From assembly GCA_002794465.1 (NCBI GenBank), contig MTSL01000050.1, forward strand, positions 3,164-67,163: 64,000 bases of DNA, read 5' to 3'. Of the stretch, positions 54,954 to 64,000 are shown one piece after another. The translations under genes were made by a program, and so were the position numbers. The number at the start of each line of letters is the position of its first letter. Position 1 is the first letter of the stretch. The notes below the pieces were generated by a model, which did no database searches, was not told where the DNA came from, and worked only from the letters and a program-made list of their open reading frames with translations. Source of the DNA: Paramicrosporidium saccamoebae (Eukaryota > Rozellomycota).

Positions 54954-56955
54954 ATGAATAGATATGTGACAGGCGAGGGATTCTATTTTGAACCAAATTA
55001 CGTGATTCCGGTAAACACCAAGCCGACGTTGCAAATTGCAAGGCCGGATGGGACGATTCGAGTCAACGAACCTGTGTCCTTTGCATTGCCCTCTCGTCCG
55101 CAGCGCACAGTCTATGGCATATTGGGAATGATTCAGCTCTTATCAGGCATTCTTTTAGCCAGTCGCTCATCATTAGGTCCTTATCTTATTGTAATCACCG
55201 AGCGAAAATTGGCTTGCCGATTCCTCGGCCACTACATCTGGAAAGTGACTGGCTCGGATATCCTTCCATGCGGCAACGGCACTAATGGCCTGGACTCTCA
55301 GCAGCGCGCTGACGAAGACAAGTTTGTGGAATTGCTCAAGACATTTCTGGCTTCAGACTGGATTTACTACTCTTCAACATACGATCTGACTCGTAGCCTT
55401 CAGTCCGAGGTTACTTCCAGACACGAAAAAAGCTTCCTTCGGGCCAACTTGCGTTTTGTTGTCAACCGGTTTATTGCGGCTCCCTTCATACAGGTGCTGG
55501 AACAACGCACTGATACCCGGTTGGAGGACTTTTTAGTCTTTTGCATTGAAGGATGTACGTCTGGTGTTGGTGGCGTGATTTGTGTAGTTGTTGAACTTCA
55601 ATCTTTGACAATTCACCAGAAAAAAGTTACATTTGGTGTCATTTCGAGACGATCAACGGGAAGAGTTGGTAGAGACCACCAATAGCACTGATATTGTAGG
55701 TACAAGATATCACTCTCGAGGAATTGACGATAAGGGAAATGTTTCCAATTTTGTGGAAACGGAGCAGATTGTGCTTGTGGACGACGATGTTGCCAGTTTT
55801 GTGCAGATCCGTGGTTCTATTCCGCTGTTTTGGAGACAGAACATTAACATTCGATACAAGCCGCCCTTTGAGTTTTACAACCATGCAAGCATGACAAGCG
55901 TGTTTGAGGCGCATTTCAAAAGATTGCTGGAAGACTATGGACAAGTGACGGCAGTGAATCTGGTGAACCACCGTGGATGGGAGGGGGAACTAGCCAAAAT
56001 GTTTGCTAAACAAGCGCGAGAATTTTCCGATCCCAAGATGAATTATGTGCCGTTTGATTTTAACAAGCAGTGTCCTCGAATGCAATGGGATCGGGTTAGT
56101 ATTCTCCTTGATCAGATTGAAGGCGAAATGAGTCAGCAAGGCTGGTTTACAGGAAGACTTGAGCGTCCCCATGGAGATGGACAACTTTCCTTTACTCAAA
56201 TTTCTCAAAAACAGAACGGAGTCGTTCGTACAAACTGCATCGACTGTCTTGATCGAACCAACCTGGTCCAAGGATACCTTGGCCGTCGCATCTTGACGCT
56301 TCAACTCTGCCATTTTGGAGTTCTTGACAAGACTGAGACGGTGCAAGATTGTCCCGAGTTGGAGATGCTTTTTAAACAGAGTACAAAGAGTTGGAATTAT
56401 TAATTGTTCATAGTTTGGGCCGACAATGGAGACGCTGTTAGTCGACAATATTCAGGGACGGGAGCGTTGAAAGCAGACTTTACTAGGACGGGACGACGCA
56501 CCAAAATGGGCTTGGTGGCTGATGGTGTCAACTCGATGATGAGATTTTTCCTCAACAACTTTACAGATGGAAAACGCCAGGACGCCATGGATTTATTCTA
56601 TGGGCACTATACAGTTCGCCTGGACAACTATTACTCTCCATTCATATATCGATTCGATTACCAACTCCTCGTCTCACCAGCAATTATGGTCGCCAGTTTC
56701 CTTGTCATGTTCTATCTTTTGCTCACTTCCAGTCTCTCAGCCGGCACCCGTCTCTTTATGACATTGTTCGTGACGTTCATCTTTCTTTTTGCCACCATGG
56801 TGTTCTTCAATGATGGTGTACGCTATGTGCAGTATCCTAGGTTGCGACCACCGCCTGTGGCAGCATATGCCCGTCCCTGGGCCTCGGCGCTTGCTGATAA
56901 ACAGAGGAAGCTATTCAATGCCATTGATCCGTCCCGAAAAGTTCACGTGATCTAG
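54954..56955 (+). CDS. SAC1: Phosphoinositide phosphatase Sac1
   Basis: ER/Golgi membrane PI4P phosphatase. Exons 54954-55554, 55588-55668, 55700-56380 and 56414-56955 (introns 33, 31 and 33 nt), 634 residues. Sac domain: ISRRSTGRVGTRY, GIDDKGNVSNFVETEQI, RGSIPLFW, active-site CIDCLDRTN (CX5R) and QYSGTGALKADFTRTG. The joints restore GFVELQSLTI and LEMLFKQIWADNGD. Two C-terminal TM segments follow (about 540-590). The start used is the first ATG in frame. Copies of its 3' end are found as fossils between the hydrolase genes downstream. Confidence 0.95.
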
Positions 56956-57027
56956 TTGTATGTGTATTTGAAGTAATAAATAGTGGTAAAGTTACTGCGT
57001 CCACAATGTCTAGGTTATCTAGTGGAT

Positions 57028-58797
57028 TTACCATGCAAGTGTTACAAAATTGTCGCTGTACATACTTAAAAGATCCTGAAATTTCAGAATCAGCGCTACA
57101 ATTACCACAAGAATCACAGCCGCATTTTCCAAATTGCGGGGTTCTCGATGCAACGCAATAGTCGAGGCATAGTGATGTATTCGATTCAACTCAACAGACG
57201 AAGCACAGGCTCCCTTCTTACCAATCTCTAGGAATGCTGGTATAGAATCCATGAGTGGGCTGTCCAAGTCATCTCTGTCGGGTACGCAGCCCCACATCTT
57301 TGCATACTGCCTATGTTTGTAAAAGGTCCAGTCCAACTTGTATTCCTCGTCAGTCCTACGCACACACGACTCGTAATCAAAGTCAGTGGATTTCCCAAAC
57401 AGCGCTTCCCACTCAAAGTAGTTACGACACTCTCCCCAATACCCATCATGGCTCCGATTGTCAAACAGCAGCCATTTCTTTGTCGGTGCGCGAATCGATT
57501 CGAAAAGGGACCATGCTGGCATATAGGCGGCGTTGAGATCCATCCTGCTCGCCATTATATAAATGGCAGTCTTGTGAGTAGTGGCTGGATACTCCTCAGA
57601 GAGTTTACGCTCGTTCAGGAAGGGATTCAGGAGTTTCCAATCTCGGTAATACACTTCCGGATAATACACTCCCGGGTGTAGGTCGGTGTGATCAGGGAGT
57701 GGTTCAGGTGCAGCACCCTTTGGGAAATCCTGGTACTTTATATCAATCAAGATAACAGAATTCACCAAAGAATTTATCCCAGGGACATCTTCATCGTTGA
57801 CCGCTTGCAATGAGAAAGCCTCTATCATTGGCTGCAAGACTTTGGTACGATAATCTTCCGCATTGGTACACTTTTCGGTAGCCATAAGGAATGGGAGCAG
57901 GAGCTGCTGTGACCTAAAGTCATTGCTTTCTATCGGCTCTCTTGAAGGAGTTAACAACCAATTATGCAGTATCCTTGAGATCTCGCGAGTACGTTCTCCC
58001 ACTGTGCCTGTGAGCTTGCTCCCCAACTTGTCATGAAACATCTTGGTGCAGTCGTTGTAATACTCCTTACCCAAGTTCCAAACTGCCGAGTTCATGGACT
58101 CATAAACATTGCCTCCCATCTTACGGCGACAAAACTTGTCTTTGGCACATATTTCAGCCAGGCCAACCAGGCTCCTTTCATGCTCCCCTCCTGAAATTGG
58201 AGGAACACCTCCGAGAAAGACACTATCAAATATATTGGGAGTTAGTTGCACAACATGGTGGGCCCATTGAGCACCATACGAAAACCCGTGCAAAACAATT
58301 CGGGCTGAGGAGCCCACTTTCGATCGTATTGCCATGCCGAGCATGGACACATCTAAGGCTGCATTAGTCATGATCAAGTCTCGAACATCGCAGTCTCTAC
58401 TCTTAACTGCCTTTGAGAGCGCATAATGGTTAGCCTTTAGTACAGTCCCTTTTAACGGGAACCCTCCCGAACGACCCAGCCCTCTGTGGTCAACGAGATA
58501 CGCAGCGACAGGCCCACCATACTTTCTAATCAACCGAATCGCATTATTAGCTTCACCATCCCCATCGCATCCAGGACCACCGGCAAGTAGAATTACATGG
58601 ACCTCCGGGCAACTACCAGGTTTGATATATCGTTCAACATACAGCGAAAATTGTTTTCCCAGTGGTCTGTCATAATCGGAAGGTACATTTACTCTACCAC
58701 TATGTACACCAAGTCCCTCGACCGAACAGCCTTCTCTAGTGCATGGTCCCCATTTTACTGTAGGATTCAACGCAGATAATTTGAGCTCGCGGCCCAT
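57028..58797 (-). CDS. Alpha/beta hydrolase, S33/TAP-like, copy 1
   Basis: Single exon, 589 residues. Opening WGPC..EGCSVEGL..HSGRVNVPSDY is like the start of S33 tripeptidyl/prolyl-aminopeptidase (TAP) proteins. The oxyanion LLAGGPG, DHRGLGRSG and nucleophile elbow HGFSYGAQWAHH (Ser173) follow; a later SRMDLNAAYMPAW holds the acid, and RSHDGYWGEC the His. A hydrophobic tail (VILVVIVALILKF) near the C-terminus suggests a tail-anchored or membrane-bound enzyme; no signal peptide is seen. Convergent with SAC1. Substrate unknown; peptidase or esterase both possible. Confidence 0.85.
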   Translation of the reverse strand: MGRELKLSALNPTVKWGPCTREGCSVEGLGVHSGRVNVPSDYDRPLGKQFSLYVERYIKPGSCPEVHVILLAGGPGCDGDGEANNAIRLIRKYGGPVAAYLVDHRGLGRSGGFPLKGTVLKANHYALSKAVKSRDCDVRDLIMTNAALDVSMLGMAIRSKVGSSARIVLHGFSYGAQWAHHVVQLTPNIFDSVFLGGVPPISGGEHERSLVGLAEICAKDKFCRRKMGGNVYESMNSAVWNLGKEYYNDCTKMFHDKLGSKLTGTVGERTREISRILHNWLLTPSREPIESNDFRSQQLLLPFLMATEKCTNAEDYRTKVLQPMIEAFSLQAVNDEDVPGINSLVNSVILIDIKYQDFPKGAAPEPLPDHTDLHPGVYYPEVYYRDWKLLNPFLNERKLSEEYPATTHKTAIYIMASRMDLNAAYMPAWSLFESIRAPTKKWLLFDNRSHDGYWGECRNYFEWEALFGKSTDFDYESCVRRTDEEYKLDWTFYKHRQYAKMWGCVPDRDDLDSPLMDSIPAFLEIGKKGACASSVELNRIHHYASTIALHREPRNLENAAVILVVIVALILKFQDLLSMYSDNFVTLAW

Positions 58798-58860
58798 TTA
58801 GTCCAAACAGCCAGGGATTTATTTCAAAGGGCGCTCCATAAACATTACTGTAAGAATATA
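58798..58860 (-). promoter_or_regulatory. Conserved 5' flank of hydrolase copy 1
   Basis: The 60 bp before the start (on the minus strand: ATGTTTATGGAGCGCCCTTT ... AAATCCCTGGCTGTTTGG) nearly repeat before copy 3 (63177-63240) and, more loosely, copy 2 (60916-60960). Conservation where the fossils have decayed suggests a leader or promoter. Confidence 0.6.
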
Positions 58861-58914
58861 ATGTATCTACAGAGCAGGGATAGCGGGTCTTTGGATACAT
58901 GACGACTTTAATGA

Positions 58915-59215
58915 AACGTACATCTCTTAATAGGATTATTTGTAATGCTCATTCTCGTCTTTGCCATTATGCTATTCTTCAATGATTATATATGCATGCC
59001 ATGTGCAGTATTTCAGGTCACGGCCTCCGCCTGTGGCGGCAGATGCCCGTCCCTGGGCCTTGGCACTTACTGATAAACAACGAAAGCTGTTCAATGCTAT
59101 CGATCCACCCAGTAAGATCACATGATCCGATCGTATGTGCATTTGAAGTAATATAGAGTGATGAACAGCCTCTTGCTGCGTTTAACATGTCTAGGTTGTA
59201 TATATTGGGCTTGTC
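58915..59215 (+). pseudogene. SAC1 3'-end fossil 1
   Basis: Matches the last part of SAC1 and its trailer: CTATTCTTCAATGATTATATA, CCTCCGCCTGTGGCGGCAGA, CGTCCCTGGGCC and GTATGTGCATTTGAAGTAAT have counterparts at 56807-56990. Small indels break the frame and the stop region differs. No start or Sac domain remains, so it is a duplicated fragment. Confidence 0.85.
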
Positions 59216-59226
59216 AAAGTTTATAA

Positions 59227-60915
59227 TTAGGATGGACCCTGAAATTTCAAGAACACCATTGCAATCAATAAAAAGATTACAAAAGAAGTATTCAGAGGAC
59301 TATATTTTCGATCCAACTCGGCAGGCGAAGCATGGACCCCCATCTCGCCCATCTCTAGGAATACTGGTATAGGATCCATGAATGGGCCGTCCAAGTCATT
59401 GCTGTCAGGTACGCAGTCCCACATTTGTGCGTACTTGTCATGCTCGGAAAAGGTCCAATCCAACTCATATACCTTTTCAGTCCTACGGACGCATGACTCG
59501 AAATCAAAGCCAGTGGATTTTCCAAAAAGAGCCTCCCACTCAAAGTAGTCATGGCATTCTCCCCAATACCCATCGTGCCACCGATTTTCGAACAGCAGCC
59601 ATTTCTTTATCGGAGCGGCAATCAATTCGAAAAGGGACCATGCTGGCATATAAGAGGTGACAAGATCCATTTTGCTCGCCATCATATAGATTGCAGTCTT
59701 ATGAGTAACGGCCGGGTGTTCCTTGGAAAGCTTGCGGCCCATCAGGAACGGGCTTAGAAGTTTCCATCGTTGGTGATACCATTCCGGATAATACACTTCC
59801 GGATGTAGGTCTATGTAATCGAAGGGTGGTTCAGGCGTGCCGTTTGAGAAATCCCGATAGTCCACATCAATCAGGATAACAGAATTCACTACATCGTTCA
59901 ACTCATCGTCATTTGATTCTTGCAGTGAGAGGATTTCTAGTATTGGCGACAAGACTTTGGTACGATATTCAAGCGCGTTGGTGCACTTTTCAGTAGCCAT
60001 CAGGAGCGGAAGCAAGAGCTGCTGTGGCCTGAAATTATTGCTTTCGCACAATTTCCCCAAGGAATTTGTCAGCAGCTCATCCAACGCCTCGGAGATTTCG
60101 CGAGTACGCTCCCCTATTGTGCCTGTGAGTTTGTTTCCCAGCTTGCCATGAAACATCTTGTTGCATTCATTGTAGTATTCTTTACCCAATTTCCAAACTG
60201 CAGAGTTCATAGACTTGTAAACATTGCCTCCCATCTTGCGGCGACAAAACTCGTCTTTGGCACACACCTCAGCCAGACCAACGAAACTATCTTTGTGCTC
60301 CACTCCTGAAACTGCAGGGACACCCCCGAGAAAGGCACTGTCGAATATGTTGGGGGTCAACTGCACGACATGGTGGGCCCATTGAGCACCATACGAAAAC
60401 CCATGCAGAACAATCCGGGCTGAGGTGTTTAATTCCGCTCGTATTGCCATGGCAAGCATGGACACATCCAAAGCTGCGTTAGTCATGGTCAAATCTTGAA
60501 CATGAAAAGCACCATCTTCAAATGATTTTGAAAGTGTATCGTGACTGGCCTTTAATACAGTACCCTCTAACAAAAACTTTCCCGAACGACCTAGCCCTCG
60601 GTGGTCAACGAGATATGCAGCGACGGACCCGCCATACCCTCTAACCAACCGAGCCGCATGGCTTTGTTGATTCTTCCCATCATAACCAGGACCGCCGGCA
60701 AGTATTACTACATGGACTTTTGGGTGACTACCACCTGGTTTGGTGTATCGTTCGACATATAGTGAGAATAGATTTTCTGATGGTTTATCGTAGTCTGATG
60801 GCACCGTTACTCTGCCCTTATGGACATCAAGTCCATTGACGTAACAGTCTTTTCTATTGCATGGCCTCCATTCAACTGTAGGATTCAAGACCGATAGTTT
60901 GGGCTCATGGTCCAT
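59227..60915 (-). CDS. Alpha/beta hydrolase, S33/TAP-like, copy 2
   Basis: Single exon, 562 residues; colinear with copy 1. Start MDHEPKLSVLNPTVEWRPC, oxyanion ILAGGPG, DHRGLGRSG, nucleophile HGFSYGAQWAHH, acid SKMDLVTSYMPAW and His RWHDGYWGEC are all kept. C-terminal hydrophobic tail (SFVIFLLIAMVFLKF). Its 5' flank is the least like those of the others. All catalytic elements intact, so likely functional. Confidence 0.85.
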   Translation of the reverse strand: MDHEPKLSVLNPTVEWRPCNRKDCYVNGLDVHKGRVTVPSDYDKPSENLFSLYVERYTKPGGSHPKVHVVILAGGPGYDGKNQQSHAARLVRGYGGSVAAYLVDHRGLGRSGKFLLEGTVLKASHDTLSKSFEDGAFHVQDLTMTNAALDVSMLAMAIRAELNTSARIVLHGFSYGAQWAHHVVQLTPNIFDSAFLGGVPAVSGVEHKDSFVGLAEVCAKDEFCRRKMGGNVYKSMNSAVWKLGKEYYNECNKMFHGKLGNKLTGTIGERTREISEALDELLTNSLGKLCESNNFRPQQLLLPLLMATEKCTNALEYRTKVLSPILEILSLQESNDDELNDVVNSVILIDVDYRDFSNGTPEPPFDYIDLHPEVYYPEWYHQRWKLLSPFLMGRKLSKEHPAVTHKTAIYMMASKMDLVTSYMPAWSLFELIAAPIKKWLLFENRWHDGYWGECHDYFEWEALFGKSTGFDFESCVRRTEKVYELDWTFSEHDKYAQMWDCVPDSNDLDGPFMDPIPVFLEMGEMGVHASPAELDRKYSPLNTSFVIFLLIAMVFLKFQGPS

Positions 60916-61029
60916 TTAACTCCGGCGGCCAGGGATTTGCTTCAGGGCGCACCATAAAAATTAATATGAAAAACACCATCTAGGGAGTAAGGATAAAAGA
61001 TCTTTAGACGCCTCACAATTAAGGTGATT

Positions 61030-61400
61030 GTTGCCATCAATTTTAGTGCAATAACAATTAAATCATCGGCTCCCTGTCTCACTTTTAACAACGACAGCCA
61101 AGCTTTTCGTAATATTCCATCTTTGGTTTACTTTAGGTTTCACAGTTAGCACATGCCTCTGAATGATATTGCTCGTGGTGTTCATCCTCCTCTTTATCAC
61201 CATAATATACTATACGTGCAGTAACCCAGGCTGCGGCTTCCATCTGTGGCAGCATATGCTCGTCCCTGGGTCTCTGCGCCCGCTAGCAGACAAAGGAAGC
61301 TATTCAATTCAATCGATCCGTTCTAAAAGTTCACGCAATCTAATCTTATGTGCAGGTTAAGTAATAAATAATGGAGCACAGTTCCTTGTTACTGCGCTCC
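61030..61400 (+). pseudogene. SAC1 3'-end fossil 2
   Basis: Longer, more decayed fragment: CTTTTCGTAATATTCCATCTT against SAC1 56699, GGTGTTCATC, then GGCTTCCATCTGTGGCAGCA, CGTCCCTGGGTCTC, AGGAAGCTATTCAATTC and GTAATAAATAATGG at the end. Many stops and indels. Corresponds to SAC1 from the TM region to the trailer. Confidence 0.75.
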
Positions 61401-61451
61401 TAAAGTCTAGATTGTCTATATTGAAATTGTCACGCGGGCAGTACAAACTGG

Positions 61452-63176
61452 TCATAATCCATGTTGCGATGAAGACGAAATCTTCAATAGCAACATTACA
61501 ACCATCAAAAGGATTACAAAAGTACCATCCAGAGGGCGATATTCCCGATTCAACTTGACAGATGAGGCATAGATTCCCATCCTATTAATCTCTAAAAACA
61601 CCGGCACAGGGTTTATGAGTGGACCGTCCAAGTCATTTCTGTCAGGTACGCAGTCCCACATCTTTGCATACTTGTCATTCTTGGAAAAGGTCCAATCCAA
61701 CTTGTATTTCCTGTCAGTCCTACGCACACATGATTCGAAATCAAGGCCGGTGTGTCTCCCAAAAAGAGCCTCCCGCTCAAAGTGGTCAGAACATTCCCCT
61801 TCGTATCCATCAGGATGCCCGCGATTGTCAAACAGCAGCCATTTCTTTATCGGAGCATCAATCAAGTTAAAGAGGGACCATGCTGGCATGTAAGTGGTGT
61901 TGAGGTCCATCTTGCTTGCCATCATATAGATGGCCGTCTTCTTAGTGATAGCTGGATGCTCCTTGGAGAGTTTGCGGTTCATCAGGAACGGGCGTAGGAG
62001 CTCCCATCGTTGGTAATACCGTTCCGGATAGTACACTTCCGGATGTAGGTCTGTGTGATTGAAGGGTGGTTCAGGTATACCGTTTGAGAAATCTTGATAA
62101 TCTACATCAATCCGAATAACCGAGTTGACTAAATCACTCCAATCATGAATATTGCAATCACCGGATATATCATTCTTTGGTTCTTGAATTGAGAGAATCT
62201 CTAGTATTGGCGACAAGACTTTGATATGATATTCAAGCGCGTTGGTGCAAGTTTCAGTAGCCATCAGGAAGGGAAGCAAAAGCTGCTGTGGCCTGAAATC
62301 ATTGCTTTCATCTAGCCTCTCTAAAGAATTTGTCAGCAGCTCATGCAATGCCTCGGAGATTCCGCGAGTATGCCTCCCTATTGTGCCTGTGAGTTTGCTC
62401 CCCAGCTTGCCATGAAACATCTTGGTGCATTCGTTGTAGTATTCCTTTCCCAATTTCCAAACTGCAGAGTTCATAGATTTGTAAACATTGCCTCCCATCT
62501 TGCGGCGACAAAACTCGTCTTTGGCGCACACCTCGGCCAGGCCAATCAAACTATCTTTGTGCTTAGCTCCTGAAATTGAAGGGACGCCTCCGAGAAAGGC
62601 ACTGTCGAATATGTTGGGGGTCAGTTGCACGACATGGTGGGCCCATTGAGCACCATATGAGAACCCACGTAAAACAATCCGGGCTGAGGAGCCTACTTTT
62701 GATCGTATTGCCATAGCGAGCATAGAAACATCCAATGCCGCATTAGTCATGATCAAGTCTCGAATGTCAAAAGCGCTGCCTTCGAATGCTCTTGAAAGTG
62801 TATCATGACTAGCCATTAATACAGCGTCCTCTAATGGGAACTCTCCCGAGCCTCCTAGTCCTCTGTGGTCAATGAGATATGTAGCAATAGACCCCCCATA
62901 CTCTTTAACCAACTGAACTGCCAGGAGTTGCTGACCCGTCCCACTGGAGCCAGGACCACCGGCAAGTATAATTACATGGACCTCCGGGCGAATACCAAGT
63001 TTGGTGTATCGCTCGACGTACAGCGAAAACCGTTTTCCCAGTGGTCTGTCATAATCTGAAGGCACATTTACTTTACCACTATGTACACCAAGTCCCTCGA
63101 CCGAGCAGCCTTCTCTAGTGCATGGTCTCCATTTTACCGCAGGATTCAAAGCAGATAGCTTGAGCTCGTGGCCCAT
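61452..63176 (-). CDS. Alpha/beta hydrolase, S33/TAP-like, copy 3
   Basis: Single exon, 574 residues. Oxyanion ILAGGPG, DHRGLGGSG, nucleophile elbow RGFSYGAQWAHH (Arg in place of the His before it), acid SKMDLNTTYMPAW and His RGHPDGYEGEC. About twelve extra residues (around SGDCNIHDWSD) are inserted near residue 335. Tail anchor-like FVILLMVVMLLLKI. Its N-terminal third and 5' flank are closest to copy 1, its middle closer to copy 2, which could mean gene conversion. Confidence 0.85.
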   Translation of the reverse strand: MGHELKLSALNPAVKWRPCTREGCSVEGLGVHSGKVNVPSDYDRPLGKRFSLYVERYTKLGIRPEVHVIILAGGPGSSGTGQQLLAVQLVKEYGGSIATYLIDHRGLGGSGEFPLEDAVLMASHDTLSRAFEGSAFDIRDLIMTNAALDVSMLAMAIRSKVGSSARIVLRGFSYGAQWAHHVVQLTPNIFDSAFLGGVPSISGAKHKDSLIGLAEVCAKDEFCRRKMGGNVYKSMNSAVWKLGKEYYNECTKMFHGKLGSKLTGTIGRHTRGISEALHELLTNSLERLDESNDFRPQQLLLPFLMATETCTNALEYHIKVLSPILEILSIQEPKNDISGDCNIHDWSDLVNSVIRIDVDYQDFSNGIPEPPFNHTDLHPEVYYPERYYQRWELLRPFLMNRKLSKEHPAITKKTAIYMMASKMDLNTTYMPAWSLFNLIDAPIKKWLLFDNRGHPDGYEGECSDHFEREALFGRHTGLDFESCVRRTDRKYKLDWTFSKNDKYAKMWDCVPDRNDLDGPLINPVPVFLEINRMGIYASSVKLNREYRPLDGTFVILLMVVMLLLKISSSSQHGL

Positions 63177-63240
63177 TTAGCCCAAACAGCCGGGGATTTA
63201 TTCCAAAGGGCGCTCCATAAACATTGCTGTAAGGATATAA
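63177..63240 (-). promoter_or_regulatory. Conserved 5' flank of hydrolase copy 3
   Basis: Nearly the same as the flank of copy 1 (58798-58860), including TTTATGGAGCGCCCTTTGGAAT and the AAATCCC-GGCTGTTTGG block before the start. Confidence 0.6.
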
Positions 63241-63299
63241 TGCATCCACAGAGTGGGGATAGCGGGTCTTTAGACACCCCACAGCTCGAATAACCATTT

Positions 63300-63660
63300 C
63301 CATCAATTGGGCTACCTATTCTTTGTCTCATTACTAATCATAGCCGCCAATTTTCTTGTCATACTCTATCTTTTGCTTACTTCTAGTTTCACAATCGGTA
63401 TCTGTCTCTGAAATGGCATTATTTGCAATGTTCTTCTTCACTATCAGGGCGTAACCTAGATATAGTATCCCAGGTTGAAGCCTCCGCCTGAGGCAGCACA
63501 TGTCCGTCCATGGACCTTGACACTTGCTGCTAAACAGAAGAAGTTGTTTAATGCCATTGATTCGTCCCAAAAAGCTTACGTGGTTTAATTGCACGTGTGC
63601 TTGGAATAGTGGCGAGCAGTTTCCTGTTGCTTTGTTCACAATGTCTGGGTTGTCGATTCG
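63300..63660 (+). pseudogene. SAC1 3'-end fossil 3
   Basis: Retains the most of the SAC1 end: from a match to ACCAACTCCTCGTCTCACCA (SAC1 56665) through CTTGTCATACTCTATCTTTTGCTTACTTCTAGT (kept in parts), the CCTCCGCCTGAGGCAGCACA segment, AAACAGAAGAAGTTGTTTAA and the trailer TTGTTCACAATGTCTGGGTT. Frameshifts and a stop early on. Not coding. Confidence 0.8.
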
Positions 63661-63699
63661 ATTTGCCGTATGGGCAGTATAAATTTTCGCATCGCAGGC

Positions 63700-64000
63700 C
63701 TAGAACGGACTTGAGATTATCAGAACCAGCATTGCAAATACCAAAAACATCACCAAAGCATTGTTTGAAGAGCGGCATATTAGATCCAACTCGGCAGGCG
63801 AGGCATAAACTCCCCGATCACCAATCTCTAGGAATACCGGTACAGGGTCCATTAATGGGCCGTCCAAGTCATTTCTGTCAGGTACACAGTCCCACATTTG
63901 TGCATAATTTCTATGACTGGAAAAGGTCCAGTCCAACTCATATACCTTGTCAGTCCTACGAACACACGACTCAAAATCAAAGCCAGTGGATTTTCCAAAC
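63700..64000 (-). CDS. Alpha/beta hydrolase copy 4, C-terminal end
   Basis: About 99 codons, open to the right edge: FGKSTGFDFESCVRRTDKVYE, LDWTFSSHRNYAQMWDCVPDRNDLDGPLMDPVPVFLEIGD and a hydrophobic tail (ALVMFLVFAMLVLII), colinear with the C-termini of copies 1-3. The catalytic part lies outside the window. Confidence 0.85.
   Translation of the reverse strand, partial: FGKSTGFDFESCVRRTDKVYELDWTFSSHRNYAQMWDCVPDRNDLDGPLMDPVPVFLEIGDRGVYASPAELDLICRSSNNALVMFLVFAMLVLIISSPF

Larger units (their letters stand above)
56655..64000. repeat. Tandem array of ~2.2-kb units (SAC1 end + hydrolase)
   Basis: Each unit joins a piece of the 3' end of SAC1 (plus strand) to a hydrolase gene (minus strand). Equivalent points near the SAC1 end are at about 56955, 59126, 61341 and 63590, so spacing is about 2.17, 2.22 and 2.25 kb. 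The first copy keeps the intact SAC1; later ones have fossils. The array continues off the right edge. Confidence 0.85.

Noticed and set aside
56381-56413. Alternative 24-nt SAC1 intron starting GTTGG at 56390
   Set aside because: The 33-nt version with a GTAC donor gives the family segment LEMLFKQIWADN without extra residues, so the 24-nt one was dropped.

Overview
This is a gene-dense nuclear segment from a eukaryote, most likely a fungus-related, genome-reduced lineage. About 40 protein genes fill 64 kb on both strands. Gaps are often only 8-60 bp, and I could place 39 introns, all 27-42 nt long. Fungal-type genes (a CHS7-like chitin synthase chaperone, a chitin-synthase-like protein, Hda1 with an Arb2 domain, an Air1/2-like TRAMP zinc-knuckle protein, a zincless Fpg glycosylase) occur together with complex III and mitochondrial functions (QCR6, BCS1, Mgm1/OPA1, succinyl-CoA ligase) and a heterotrimeric G-protein gamma subunit. 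My inference is a Rozellomycota / early Opisthosporidia type genome (Paramicrosporidium- or Mitosporidium-like): microsporidia-style compaction with respiration kept. The species is not proven.

Layout. 1-9.6 kb: a large coiled-coil gene running off the left edge, a three-exon RPB9, DHX16/Prp2 helicase and CDC48. 9.6-19 kb: a TMEM62-like phosphoesterase, CHS7, an SLC25A44-like carrier, succinyl-CoA ligase beta and CCT6, with three copies of a short non-coding dispersed repeat between them. 19-29 kb: a homeodomain protein, a short Nup192/205-like nucleoporin, RPB8, HDA1, G-gamma, RTF1 and RPS5. 29-38.5 kb: TFB5, EIF1AD, a chitin-synthase-like protein that has lost its catalytic motifs, EDC3, a second homeodomain protein, ER DNAJC3, Air1/2 and Fpg. 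38-57 kb: a SANT protein, a PUB-like orphan, ICMT, OGG1, Mgm1/OPA1, a small orphan, QCR6, UCH, an enlarged ATG4, an ABCC transporter, a Tim17-family protein, BCS1 and SAC1.

57-64 kb: a tandem array of at least four alpha/beta hydrolases (S33/TAP-like, with a C-terminal membrane tail) on the minus strand. Between the copies lie decayed copies of the 3' end of the neighbouring SAC1 gene. The ~2.2 kb duplication unit therefore took in the end of SAC1, and those pieces are now fossils.

The genes are not grouped by pathway. Some partners do co-occur: RPB8, RPB9, RTF1 and TFB5 act in Pol II transcription; QCR6 and BCS1 in complex III; CHS7 with the chitin-synthase-like protein; ICMT with the CAAX-ended G-gamma; two DNA glycosylases. 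Introns, compact divergent promoters (25-55 bp) and tandem gaps of 8-20 bp are general features of the window. No tRNA, rRNA, CRISPR array or transposon coding region was recognised.
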